This document shows, in pieces, positions 1-13,000 of a DNA stretch of 64,000 bases. Source of the stretch: Trebouxia sp. TZW2008 (Eukaryota; Chlorophyta; Trebouxiophyceae; Trebouxiales; Trebouxiaceae); assembly GCA_002118135.1 (NCBI GenBank), contig BDIU01000201.1:124001-188000 (forward strand), read 5' to 3'. The notes beneath the pieces were generated by a model, which did no database searches, was not told the origin of the DNA, and saw only the letters and a list, made by a program, of their open reading frames with translations. The first letter of the stretch is position 1. Each line of letters opens with the position of its first letter. Position numbers and translations under genes: made by a program.

Positions 1-64
1 AACGACCGACAGAGCCCTGTTTCGAAGCAGTTACGACCGTTGCCCTCGTCTGCACCCCCATCAG

Positions 65-1973
65 ATGAACTCCCGACTTTCAGTCCAATGCATGGCAAAA
101 GGAACAAATGCAAGAAAGCGACCTCCCATGCCTTTCCAGTCTGGTCAGCAAACATTCAGTCCTAAGGTAACACTGCAAGCGTCACTTGTAGGCGCTCTGA
201 GTCGATCTCCGGAAGCCGTCACGCAACAGCCCATTGCAGTCCATTTGAGGGTCGCAGACCAGTTGAGCAATGCTGTAAGCAGCTTGTGACGAGTCTCACG
301 CCTCTGTGCAGAAACCCCGCCATGCTGCAGACGCCCAGCTTGAAGAGCGGCTTCAGGGCATCAGCGTAGCATTTGTAGGTGACCACACTGAGCTCAACTG
401 CGCTGTAGCAGAGCGCTTAGCCAAATCACTGGGTTATGTGCCTTTGACCACGCCACGCATCATCCAGCAGCTGACTCAACAAAGGCAAGATGAGCTGTGT
501 GACACTAGACTAATGAGTGTTTGCACCAAGTTCATTGTGTTTTGTACAACAGGCTTGTGCCGACATGCAGACCTGTTCAGTGCAACTTGCTGTCGACTTG
601 AGTAGTGCAGGTTGCACATCATGTGTTTCAACTTCACTGCTTGCTGCGTTTTACGCCGGGGTTGCCTCCATTGATGCCTCAAAACAGCTTGCAACCTGGC
701 AGCCTGCTTGTGAATCTTCCCAACCAGCCAGCATCAGCTTCTGTCCACTTTGCAAAACAGCTAACAAGTGATCTGCAGGGATTCTGCTTGTCGATCAGCT
801 CTGCCAGCATGCAGCACAGCTGACATACCTTGAGCCTAGCAACCCACATGAAAACTTGCGTGCGCTACAGAGCGCTGTACTGAAAGCGTGCACAGGACTG
901 ATTTGTTGACACTGAAAAGCCAACCACTTCATTGCAGTATAGCCCACATAGTACTGTGCTTATGCAGTCCAGAAGATATCATTCGTGAGGAGGGCCTGGC
1001 AGCACTGGGAGGAGCTGAGACTGTTGTGCTCGGCAGCTTGAGCACCCAGATACGCAGCTGTATAGCGACATGTGGGAGTGGGGGAGGGGCGGCGGCAAGG
1101 GGGGATGCCTGGCGGTACCTCTTTGGCTTCATCACAGTTTGGCTGGGTGAGTCAATGCTGATGATGACTCATCATGACTACTCACCTGTCATGATCACTT
1201 GTGTCATTGGTGTGCAATGTTTGGGGCTCTGTTTGCATCTGCATAGCGACATTTGGAGGATGGGGCGGGGCTGCAGCCATGGGGGGTGCCTGGTGGTTCC
1301 TCTATCTTCTCATCAATGTCTGGCTGGGTGAGTAAATGATCATGATGACTTGTCATGACTATTCCTTAGTCATGATGAATTGTTGTTTGCCTGCGTACCA
1401 CCAGGGCACGGGCATGTTTTAGGCTGTCACAAGCCTTTGCCACTACTGATTTCCAAATGCATCAAGCAGCAGACTCAGTGGTATTGGTAATGCATGTGTG
1501 CACGATGACGATTGGTTTGTATGCCTTTTGTGGCACAAACGTGTAGATTCAAAGGTCATTGCATAATCTGACATTGTGTGCTGACTGCTGTAGCGTATGT
1601 TGCCTGTTGTATTTTGTCCTGTGTAAGCACTTTGCCTTTGAGTCATTTGTGCTTAACCCTGTGTGCAGATGACACATGGCAGACAGAACCAAATGCACCA
1701 CAGAGAGATGCATATCAGCAGGCTGAAGTACATATAGCTGTGGCTAAAGACAGCTCAGAGGAAATGACTCCTGCAGCAATAGCTGAGGCGATACTAGATC
1801 AAGTATTGCAAAGGGTAACAGAACTTGTCAAGAAGGATGAAGATTTGTGTGGGAAGAAGGGTGTCTACATGAAATTTGGCTGTCGCGGTGATTGGCCAGA
1901 TCTTCAGCCACCTGACGAAAATGCAAACCTACAAAACGCAGGTGGCACAGCAGCTGTAAAAGCACAACAATGA
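65..1973 (+). CDS. SKL1: Shikimate kinase-like protein SKL1, plastid; 4 exons
   Basis: Exons 65-166, 312-484, 968-1146 and 1669-1973 join in frame to 252 residues, close to plant SKL1 (about 280). The middle exons carry the family block ending in DAWRYLFGFITVWL, and the last carries KKGVYMKFGCRGDWP near the C-terminus, both typical of SKL1 rather than of catalytic shikimate kinase. No P-loop GxxGxGK is visible, so it is probably not a shikimate kinase. In plants SKL1 is needed for chloroplast biogenesis. The N-terminus is basic and Ser-rich, as expected for a transit peptide. The first intron could also begin at 275, which keeps frame and adds 36 residues. Intron 2 (485-967) is GC-AG and its phase fits exactly. 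A second copy of part of exon 3 lies in intron 3. Confidence 0.85.
1058..1419 (+). repeat. Tandem duplication of SKL1 exon 3 with its donor
   Basis: A unit of about 181 bases is present twice. The second copy (from 1239) repeats the second half of exon 3, the GTGAGT donor (1328) and the first 40 or so intron bases. The copied exon is still open in the coding frame and keeps the VWL end, but the conserved Arg-Gly-Asp segment has changed. It has an acceptor-like GCATAG just before it. It is either a dead copy or an alternative exon; the reference splice 1146 to 1669 skips it. Confidence 0.75.
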
Positions 1974-3124
1974 CATTATGACGCAGCACAATGCTGTGGA
2001 GCTGTGCAGCAGCATTGCTTGGAGCAATGCCTCTGGTGCATCAATTCAAGCTTCAGCACAACATGACAGCGCAACTTGCGCATCAGTCGTGAGTTGTCCA
2101 CCCTTTTCAGGCATGATTCTTGAGCACATGCATGTGGCTCGTGATGGAATTCAAGATCCTGCATGTCCCGAATGCACACGTACAGTCGCCCCCTGGCTCT
2201 GCACAGGGACAACCGATTTTTTCGGATGCAAAAAGGTACTCGTTAATGAAACGCAACTTGACAGTGTCTGCATACTGCATCTGTGCCGAGCAGTTCTTGC
2301 AAGCAGGTGGACAGATGTGACTCTTGAGGTGCTAGGCCTCTCAATTCAGATCTGCATTGAGGTTTCTAGAGTTGGCTAGATGTCCTGGTATTCTGATGCA
2401 GCATCACATGATACTGATTGGCTACAAAGTCAATTATGTTATCTGGATAGTTGAGGCTTTAATCAGTGGTCGACCCATTTTGCCCCCTAGTAGGCCTCTT
2501 GTCAGCCCCTGATGGCCCAGATCAATCATGCAGAATTAACAGGCAGGCACACATGCTACCAGAACCGACAGAACAGTTGTGCTGTGTGTTGCAGCATGCG
2601 TCTGCAGACAGACAGAGCGCTTCTGTGCGTCCTTCAGCTTAAATCATAAAACCCTGCTGATTGGTAGTCGACACCCTAAGCTCTAATCAGTAAACGATGT
2701 ATGAAAGTGGACGATCAGTGTCAGTGCTGAAAAACACTGATATTTCTATCAAGCACGTTCACATTGCACCAGTGACATGACCTGACCCTGAAATTACTCA
2801 CCAAACGGCTCCAAACACCTTGCAAATTTTCAATCAACAATTTTGCATAAATCTTGGATGACTGTAAAATGGTCTGATGACTACACTGAGACAACCATTT
2901 CAGTTTGAGAAATACTTCCTTTAAGAGATTGTCAGTACAAGCGCTACCGGTCAGGTGCAACCTGTCAGACAGACCTGAGCAAGACACATTGCTTGGCCGA
3001 ACACAGCACGATTTCTAAAGATACAAAAAAATCAAGAAAAGATGGCGCAAAACGCCTGGAAGAGGAGGAAGAGCAAGGCAGGCAGATGAAACAGCATGAT
3101 TGCCAGAATGCTGCTGTAATTCCA
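1974..3124. other. Convergent 3' region between SKL1 and the MYB-CC gene
   Basis: Both flanking genes end here. Only short overlapping frames without recognisable domains are seen, so this is probably two 3' untranslated regions and a spacer. No gene is called. Confidence 0.6.
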
Positions 3125-6100
3125 TCACTCTGGCTCAGGCTTTGGAGGCAGCAACATTGCTTGGGGCAGAGAAACTAAATGGCTGGCAGAAAGGGGCTCA
3201 GACAGGGGCACATGCTCAAGAGTCCTCAAGGGCGAAACAGAAAATCTAGTCAGCGGCACTGAGGCTGGCACATCATCCAAAGGCCTGCCAGAAATGCTGC
3301 CAGGGCCAGTCAAAATATTCCTCTGTTGGTCGTCCCAAGCAGCTGCAGCTGCCTGTAGGTCAGTATTCAACAGCAATCCTGGTGAGCTCGGTTCCCCAAA
3401 CGCACCCTGGTTGATGGTGCCGAACGGGTTACTCGACGCCGTCCCGTTCTGCCTACTGTACGGCAGGGGTGACGCCTCCGCAGCTGCCGCGACAGCTGCC
3501 GCCGCAGCGTCGGGCGCAGCTGCCGGGTGAGTCACCTCCAGCGGGTGATTCTGCAGCTGTCCAAAAGCGCTGCTGATCAGCTGCTGAGCGGACAGATCCG
3601 ACGCACCAGAGCCTGAGACTGGCATGTAGTGGGTTTGCTGGTCTGAGGTCTGAGCTGAGGAGCCTTGTGGCATAGATGCTGCCAATGCTGCTAACCCTGG
3701 AACAGTGCGTGCTAGGCTGGGTCCTGCTGCAGCTACCAGCTGAGGCAGCAGGCGGTGCTGCAGGCCTTCCCGCTCAATCAGGCTGGTGATATAGCGGCCA
3801 TGAGCCTCCAGACTCAGCTGTAGCTGCCTTTGTGACTGCAAACAAGCAAGAGAGTTGCAGCTACAATTGCTTTTGTGTCTGCAAATAAGGCATTGGAGTT
3901 GTGAATGTACTTGCTTGCATGATTGCAAGCAGGCAATGGATAGGGAATGCAATTGCCTTTGTGACTGCAAGCAGGCAACATAGATGTCGTGGCATGAGCA
4001 AAATGATGTTCATGCCGCACAAGCAAACACCAGTTGAAGTGACATGAACAGAGCTATGCACAAGGCAAGTTGGCAAACACAATATGCTGAGAACGTCGAA
4101 TGAAGATGCACTGCTGCAGATGTCTAGCATGTGGAGCGAGCGTTGAGCATCTGATACACTGCAACAGCAGTATGTGATTTGATGCTTTACACTTGCTTCT
4201 ATATGTAGACAACACGCAGCAGAGACACCACATCGGTTGCTGCAAATATGCGGAACAATCTGCGATCGGCAGTGATTGTTTCTGTGTGACTTTGTGGACC
4301 GTATCTCCTATGTATACTACGATCCTGCATCGTGCATGTACGGTGTGAATACTGCAGCATGCCAGTGTTACACAGCAAAAATGGCAGAAGCTGCCGACTT
4401 CACACGGCATACTCAAAGTTTTCGGCTAGCGTACCTCCAGTTGCTCGTGCAGCTTCTTCTGCATCTCCATTTGTATCAGCAGAGCCTGCTCCAGATTGCG
4501 TTGCCGCTGCGCTTCCTGCTGTGCATCCTTCTCCTTGTTGCTGATGCTGTCAAGCATGCTGGAGGCCTCCCCAATGCCAGAAGATGCTGCCCTGCCCTCA
4601 ACTTCGTTGTCGCCTTCTTCCTCATCAAACTGCTCATCATCCAGGTCATCAACTTCGTCATCCTCAGCTTCGCTTTTCTCAACAGCGCGTCGCCTGTGTC
4701 AAGCAACGAGCCTGTCAGCAGCTACATTTGACAAGACCTCAGCATATGTGCAGGGAGCCAACAGGATGACAGGGGTGACCCAGCAGAGCGCCTAAGCCAA
4801 TGTATGTAAGCCTTGAGTGCTTGAGCTGCAACATATACAGGCAATGCCAGCAAGCTTGAGCAGGCAGTACCCTGCATTGTGCATTTGACAAGCAATTTGC
4901 TGCCTGTATGACCATGACTGTGTTTTGAGGCCGTTGACTGTCAGCATTTTGTGCACCAGCAGCTGTTGAGTACAGCAGTTTGGTGCTGTGATGACATATC
5001 CGAAGGTACTCTGCTGACGCTGACATTATTGGTGCCCCTTCTGGTACCGCGATATCGAGCAAATATTGGCATGACTGACCTGCTGGATGACCTCTTGAGC
5101 CGCTTGGTTCGTTTCCTAGTGCTGCGCTTCTTGCCACGCTGACTCCTGCGCCCATCTACCTCACCAGACACTGCTTCACTCATCTCAACTTGCTCACATT
5201 CTGGCAATCTGATGTTGAGTCTGTATTTCTGCAGGTGACTCTTGATATGATAAATGGTCAAGCCTTCGACTGACATGAGCTTCATAATGCCCTTGGGAGT
5301 GGCCTTTTCAGGCCCTCCTAGCTCAGTGACACAGCTGACAAAGCGCGAATGCAGCTCTGGTGTCCAGCGCAGGCGTGGCTTGCTGGCTGCCTGTGCGGCT
5401 GCCGCTGCTGCTGACTGTGACTGATGACCTGCACACAGATCCAGCTCACTCAGGGTTGTTGCACCCAAGAATGGCTGACATTTATGGGATGCACAGCACA
5501 TGCTGAGAGGCTGAACACTTTGACCATGCACAACAGAGGTTTAAAGGCTGAGGGAGTTTGACAGTACATTGCACCACAAGCGGCTGCAGCAAATTTTGAC
5601 TTTTGCACTGGGTAAGGCGTGTGCTGATTGCTACAAGTGTCTCACCTGCTTGCTGAGACAAGCTTGAACTGCTTCTACCAAATGCTGGACCCTGCACCAT
5701 GTCTGTGAGAGATGGTGAAGCACCATTCTGTGCTGTATCTGACCGCAACTGCATTCCAGTTTGCTGGTGCTGACTTTGACGAAGTCCAGCTTCATATTGT
5801 ACATTTGGAATGTCCACAGTGGCTGGATCAAGCAGGTCCTGCATTGGTGAACCCTGCTTGAGGTTTGCCACTTGAGCCAATTGGCAGGCATATGACAAAA
5901 AGCCTATTGGTGGCAGCATGCTCACCCCTGAGAGCTCTGACAGCAAAGATCCTGCTGTGGACTGGGGGTGGAACGTGTCATGAAATATGAGACCGTCCTG
6001 AGGCTGTACCATCTGAGGGTGAACCGGATACTGTGAGCCTGGCAGTGGCTGCCCGGACAGTGGCTGGCCTTGTTGTGCTAACCAGGCGAACGTATTGTCC

Positions 6101-6174
6101 ATGTCTGCAGGCTTTTGCGAATCTTTTTCAGGCCAGTAGTCCAGGTCAAGCCAGTCTATTGTATCATTGTCCAT
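3125..6174 (-). CDS. PSR1: MYB-CC (GARP) transcription factor, PSR1/PHR1-like; 4 exons
   Basis: Exons 6174-5646, 5428-5080, 4693-4435 and 3835-3125 join in frame to 615 residues. Residues 194-250 are the single MYB/GARP domain (RLRWTPELHSRF, LTIYHIKSHLQKYRLNIR). Residues 361-395 are the coiled coil LIQMEMQKKLHEQLE continuing as SQRQLQLSLEAHGRY, split by the last intron. Together these define MYB-CC proteins, which in plants and Chlamydomonas (PSR1) activate phosphate-starvation genes as dimers in the nucleus. The N-terminus is Gln-rich and opens with an acidic WLDLDYW segment. Between the two domains lie a very basic stretch and then a long acidic one. The C-terminus is Ala/Gln/Pro-rich. Family assignment is firm; orthology to PSR1 itself is inferred. 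Confidence 0.9.
3836..3995 (-). repeat. Repeated acceptor-region module in last MYB-CC intron
   Basis: Just upstream (in transcript sense) of the last exon, the segment containing TTTGTGACTGCAA and a following CAAG/CAGGCAA is repeated about three times with changes, near 3830, 3875 and 3960. The copy at 3836 is the used acceptor. The others look like decayed copies of the exon start. Confidence 0.5.
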
Positions 6175-7034
6175 TGATCAGTCGACAGGGGCAGTGGAGG
6201 CTTTGGCAGCCATGCTGGACCCGATCGCAGGTCAGAATAACGGCCAGAATCGATAGTAGCTCTAGTGACGAGGCAGTCAACTGTAGGAACGATCAACCGG
6301 GGCGGCCGGGCTGTGATGCGCCTGGCTGCGCTCGAGTCGCCGAGCCGACAGCTGATCTTCAGCACATTTTCGACCTTGCACCGTACATCCAGCTCTGTTA
6401 CGCGCGCAGAGCAGACAAAGCATCTTGGTGCGCAAGGAATCTTTTGTTACGCAATACCACGTGCTCAGCAAGTGATTGAATAAACTTACGTAGCATTGGG
6501 TCACATGGCCAACACATGGCCTGTTTACTGGAGCACGTGCAACATGACTGCCACTGTGAACAGCTTGCTTTGCTTGCCTGATGCGTCAGCAGCATGCACA
6601 GCACGAATGCAGCCAGTACTGCATTTGTGTAGTACAGCGATTGAGTGCTTCATCAACAAGCAGCTCAACGCTGTCCTCTTGGCACTTCAATAAGCCAGCA
6701 TGACGTTTCTGTGCCCATGCTGTCGAGCCATGAGGCCTTGAGCTTGTGTGCAAAGCAACTGAGCAATACAATTACAACCTTGTGCTTTTGAAAGGGTTCG
6801 GACTCCTCAGGAACTCTGTTCATTTGTTTATCACTTGCAGATAGGCAGCTCAAGTGCATGACCATGCAACTAAGAATTTGCAGGTGTCAGATCTATGATT
6901 CAATGCCAAATCAGGTATTTGATCTCAAAGAGACTGTTTGTTGGAGGCAACTACCCCAGCTGACAAGGTGACCAGTGTCAAAAAGCACTTTACAACAGGT
7001 GCTGCACAGAATATACAAACAAGAGATCATTTTC
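6175..7034. other. Spacer: MYB-CC promoter side and PF20 3' end
   Basis: Two minus-strand genes flank this stretch. It should hold the MYB-CC 5' untranslated region and promoter and the PF20 3' untranslated region. A TGTAA motif, the usual green-algal polyadenylation signal, lies on the minus strand near 6996, about 40 bases past the PF20 stop. No gene is seen. Confidence 0.5.
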
Positions 7035-10000
7035 TTAGCTCCAGAGCCTGAATGTGTTATCTGATGCAGCAGAAACCATGAACTCTCCTCTTGGATCAAA
7101 CAACACAGCTTGCACAGCATCGTCATGACCACTGAGCTGCTGCAGCAGCTCCCCAGTGCTTTTGCTGTAACACAAGACCTTGCCGTTATCGCTCGCCACA
7201 GCAAGCACTTCTGAGCTGCGGTCAAAGCTGCACTTGTTGAGTGGGTGTTCCCCAGCTGCAATGCTTCTGACCTCTGCCACCATTCTGACATCCCATAGCT
7301 TGGCCACACCATCAGCATCAGTGGATGCAACCATGTTGCCCTGCACTCACCATACACGCTGTCCTTTTGCTGATGTGACAGTGGTTGCAGCTAAAGCAAT
7401 GGCTGGTCAAGGTGGCAATACCAGCTGCTTAAGAACGTCGCATGTGCAATGCAACACAAGAGCGTGGCTGCGGACCAGTAAGAGTGCGATTGTTGCCAAG
7501 TCTCTCTTGTTTCTCTTAAGCATTGACAATGAGTATAGCAGCTAGAAGCTCTGTGCAGTGCAAAGCAGGTGTGTTGTGCCCCACCTGACAGTTGTAAGCC
7601 ACACAGTTGACACTGTTGTGGTGGCCATAGAAGGTCTGAGTGCAGAGGCCGCTGCGCGCATCCCACACTGACACCGTCTTGTCTGAGGAGGCAGTGCACA
7701 GGCTGCTGCTGAAAGGCTGCCAACACACCTCGTTTACTGAGTCTACATGACCCCTACACCATGAAATCATTAGACAGAGATCACAGTTGATGCGGAACGC
7801 AGCTCCACTCTGCATACACAGATGACATGAAGGTTTTCACGCCAACACTGCCTAGTCTGAGGATGCTGTGCACAGGCCGCTGCTGAGCGCCTTGTTCACT
7901 GCGTCCACATGACCCCTGCAACACCAAATCACGCTTGACCGCTCTGGCAAAACAAAAGAAAGAATGATAAGTTTTGGATGAAGCAACAAATATTGCTACG
8001 TGTATGTAGCACAAGTCTGGTGTTGCCTGGTTGGCCAGTACTAGGCAGATGAGACATACATGCTGTTCCAGATCAAAGTTCATCCCTGCATGCAAGAACT
8101 GATATACAGCAAGGCATGTTGACACCATTGTCGAAGGGTGCTGCTGCTGAATGACTGTCAGGACAGCTCATTTTCTGAGTGAACAGAGTGGAAAGCTATG
8201 ACAAAAGGACAATTCCTGTCACAGCATATCATTGTCCAGCATGCGCAGCACACTTGTCTCCCTGGAACAGCAGGTGAGATGTCTGAGAAGGTACTTCACC
8301 TGAAGCTCTGCCTGCATTTGGAGGTGGTGATATCCCACAAGCGGGCGCTGTGGTCCAAACTGCAGCTGGCCACAAAGTCTCCAAGATCATGGAAGGCCAC
8401 CCCCCACACAGCCTGCGTGTGATCTGTATAAGTCGCCACACACTGCTGCTGCTCAAAGCTCCACAGCTTCACACTGGAGTCGCCTGACGCTGAGGCCAAA
8501 TGGCTGCCCTGCAGCATGAACTCTTTTGCTGTGAAAAGCATGGTAAAAACCTTGTTTTGGTCAAGGAAAAAAGTGCCCAAGATCATGAAAGGCCACCCCT
8601 CACACAGCCTGAGTGTGGTCAGTGTAGGTGGCCATACACTGCTGCTGCTCACAGCTCCACAGCTTCACACTAGAGTCACCTGAAGCTGATGCCAAATGAC
8701 TGCCCTGCAACAGGCTTTTTCTGTCTGGCTTTCCTGTATGTATGCTTGAAAAAGCTGCAAAGCAGAACTGACAAGTGCTAACACCAGTGAAAGTTGCATG
8801 GTGCACAGATCTTGGTGCAAACATGCTGACTGAAATGCGTGAAAGCAAGGGCCTTTTCAGCTTTAGTGACAGCTGGCACATAAGCAGCGCAACAGCAGGG
8901 CAGTGTTGATTGGTACCATTACCTATGTGACTATGTCTGATCGAACATGCACAACTGCTTGCTGCTTGCACTGTCACAACAGCAAAAGGACAGCAGGCCA
9001 GTGCTTGTCTTGCTGCAGAGCAGATGTGGCAAGATTGCATCAGCAGTGCACTTTCAAATATTTCCACTTGCAGCATAGGAAAGGCAGGAAGGGAGGGGAA
9101 GGGATCCAGAAGGGGGGGGAGGGTGGGGTCGGTCAGGGAGGGGCCCTACTGACCTTGGGGTGGAAGGCAACCCCAGCCACCCAGTCAGTGTGACCCTCCC
9201 CGCTCATGATCAGGTCTCCTCTGGGCAGGTGCCACATCTTCCAGGTCTTGTCATCACTGCCTGTCACCTGTTCAGGCAATGCATGAAAGCATCATCTTGC
9301 AGGGTGCAATGTCAGAAGCCATGAGGCGTCACTAGGCTTACGTATGTCACAGCATCAGTTCTGCTCCTGATATTCTGAGCAAGTTTTGCTTTCTTTCAAT
9401 ACGATTTGCGCTTGATGCTGTTTGCATACAATGCACTTTGCGCCAAATGCTCTTGGAAACTTGATGCAATTGCCAGCATTGCCGGGCATGGGATCGACAA
9501 CGCATGCAAATCTGCAGGTTGCAGCAGTGTCAGATGTCAGGAAACCTCAGGTGACGTGAGTTGATGCAGTATCAAAGGTGTGCAGTGCATACCACAATGG
9601 GCTTGGTGGGGTGCATGGCAAGGCTGCTGACTGACATGAGGTGGCCCTTGAAGGTCTTGGCCAGGTTGAGTGCCTTCACATCCACCGCGGGGAAGCTCAA
9701 TCCTGCTACAGGGTTGCTTCTCACCCCTCCCTGCACCCACATGAATGGATGAAATCTTGGATTGACAGGGGTTGACAGCATTTGGGTTTGCTGATCTCGG
9801 CCAGATTGAGCGCCTTCACATGCACTACAGGGAAGCTCAACCCTGCTACAGGGTTGCTCCTCACCCCTCCCTGGACCCAAATGTCAATCCACAAAAATTC
9901 AATGAAGGAACCAACAGAATGACAGAGCACTCATGTCAAGACTACACAGGTGCAGGCCATGATACTGTGCATATGGGTGATACAGTTGCAATCACATTGA

Positions 10001-13000
10001 CACAATAGGCATGGTCATTCACAGCAGAAATTTTTCACCAGCACTCGAGGGTGGCTTCTTGAACACGTCTGCACACAAGTCGCATTCCTGATAACTGAGT
10101 GTCAGAAAAGAAATTTGTGTGGTTGATGATTTGGCACTTGAGCTGGCATGATTGTGCAGCGCAGAGATGCTCGATGGTGCCACAAGGATGTTCCTGTACA
10201 GACTGTATGCCCCTGTGCAACTCACAAACGCATGCAACTGATGAAGCAGCAATGGCAAGACCTAAAGTGGAGTGCAATTATTCTCACACAGAGTATGGAG
10301 CATGTCAACATCCATAAAATCCAAGTGTGAGGTTGCAGCAAATAGCTGTTGTGTCTATATTGGTCACTGCAGCATCAGCATAGCAGGCTTGTTGCAAAAA
10401 TATACCTTCATGTATTTGCATCACAAATGCAGACCTCAAACAATAAACATCAACAAACAGATCAAACTTCGAGCATTGCATAAGCTGTGAAGGGGCGCAC
10501 AGGTAAGGTCGCTCCCATGGGTCTGCTAGTAGAGCCCTTGCCAGACTTGTTGAAGCCCTTGGCGGTGGGGCTGTTAGGCGCAACTGGGCTGCGTGGCTGC
10601 TGAGTGCCTGCCAGGCTACCCCCAGCCCCCACCCCACTGCGCATGCTTGTGCTGGGCTGAACCCCCTCCAATGCTTTCACCTGTATACAAGGTGCAAAAA
10701 TATTATCAGCAAAATGAGACAGGGGGCTATGCAACAGCTGTGTAAGGGCTGTTGGGGGCAATAGGGCTGCGCGGTTGCTGAGCGCCTGCCAGCCTACTCC
10801 CAACCCCAACCCCAGAACCCACCCCAGTGTGCATGCTAGTGCCGGGCTAGACCCCCTCCAGTACTTCCGCCTATGTTTCATGAGCTGCGATGAGACAGGG
10901 CGCTGTGCAACAATCATGTCATCAGCAAGTTTCAGAAAGGGCGCCGTGCTTTGCGCAGGCATCGTACAATGCCAAGACTGCATGTCTGTGGAACCCTGAG
11001 ACTCTTTGAACTTGTCATCACAACAGCTGAATTTGATGTGTTCTGAGATTTAGAATGTGAATGGGGATCTACAATCTACATGGTAGCATCGAGAACATGA
11101 CAAATCTTCATGCAAGGGTTGCATTGCAGAGCAAAGGCGATGGACCTGAGCTTCAAGGGCTTCAGTGCAAGCCTGCAGGCATTTAGCTAACAGGCAAGGT
11201 ATCAACCAGCATGGCAGGTTGGCAGTGCAGTGCAAGGGCACCAGTGTTGAGCTTTCAAGCACTCATTGCAGATCGTGTGGTGACATTTTGGGCGTCATGG
11301 TTTTGTACTGGTGCAGTGGTCGCCGCAGATGTGCAGAGCAGAGCAAGGGCAGCAGAAACAAAAGAAAAGGTCATGCTATCAGGTGTCATAGCAAGAGCCT
11401 CTGTGAGTAGAAGCAGTCTGAGATTACTACCTCTAGAGCAGCAAGCCTGAGCTTCAAGGGCCTCCGTGCAAGCCTGCAGGCATTTAGCTAACAGGCAAGG
11501 TACCGAACAGCATGGCAGGTTGGCAGTGCAGTGCAAGGACAGCAGTGTTGAGCTTCAAGCACCTCATTGCAGATGGCGTGGTGACATTTTGGGCGTCATG
11601 GTTTTCAACTGATGCAGGGTTGCTGCAGATGTGCAGAGCACAGCAAGGGCAGCAGAAACAAAAGGAAAGGTCATGCTATCAGGTGTCATAGCAAGAGCCT
11701 CTGGGAGCCTGAGATTGCTGCCTCTAGAGCAGCAACTAGGGCAACAAGCCTGAACTTCAAGGGCCTCAGTGCAGGCCTGCAGGCGTGAAGCTAAGCGGCA
11801 AGGCAATAAACAGCATGGCAGGTTGGCAGTGCAGTGCAAGGGCGGCAAACCTGAGTTGCATAGGCTTCAGTGGAGATCTGCAGTGTTTTTTTCTCCAGCT
11901 ATAACCAATGAAGGGTTTGCTGCAGCTGCAGTGCAAAGCAGGGCGGCAGACTTGTGCTTCAGGACTGCTGGCGACTAGCAGAGAAGCTGTGATGCAGCAG
12001 GCGGACATCCAGACACATTACAGACATGGGCAGCCAACAGACACCCCAGCAGAAAGGATACCGTGTGTCATTCAGTAGCTGCTGAATGGGTAACACAACC
12101 CAGACAAGCTTTCTGCATGGCAAGGCAGCAGACCTGTGCCTCTGGGGTTTCAGTGCGGGCCTGCAGGTATTCATGTTAGGAAATGAAGGTCTTGTTGCAG
12201 TCTTCACAGGTAGCGTTTGAGACTCAGTAGATTTCAAAACAGGGCGTGCTGCAGGAGTGCAGTGCCATGGCAGCAGACCTGTGCCTCCAGGGCCTCAGTG
12301 CGGGCCTGCAGGCGCTCCTTCTCCAGCCTGACCAGCATCTTCTCCTTCATGGCCACCTCGTACTTGTGCCGCAACTCCTCTATTGTTGGCTCATACTACA
12401 CATACACATACAGTGTCACTCATGCCTCAGATGACTCATGCAACCATGTACATGCCATGTACATTTGCAAAGAAGGTCTGGGCTGAATCTCCGTCAGGGC
12501 CACCTCATACTTGTGCTGCCACTCCTCTGTTGTTGAGCTCATACTGCATATGCATTGATGGACATGATGTAGTGTGCAAATGCTTCAGATTGATAGATCA
12601 TGCTAGTATCACTGCCCATTGGCTTGCAAGCAGATGTGATGGTCACAGCAGGGCAAGCATTGGCTCACACCCTTGAGCTGTTTGCAGCATTCTTGCATTG
12701 CATGTTGATGTCACACTCATCAGGGACTAGTGCCTTTTCAAGAACGGCATGTCATGAAGCAGCACCGTGTCAAACTCACCATGGAATAGTGCTTCTTCAA
12801 GACTTGCATGTCATGAAGCAGCTTATTCTTCTCTTGTGCTACACGCTTGTGATGCATCCTGTGAAAGTCCCGCTCCTTCCTAAACTTGTCCCATGTGGCA
12901 GAAGCCTGCAACACCATTCAACCCATATGGACCACATGCAAGATGGTAGATGCCACTCATCATGCTGCACAGCTTTCACAGCATCTGGATGGTCAGGGTA

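Noticed and set aside
2721..2987. A minus-strand 88-residue frame in the SKL1/MYB-CC spacer
   Set aside because: No domain, no splice context and unremarkable composition; likely chance.
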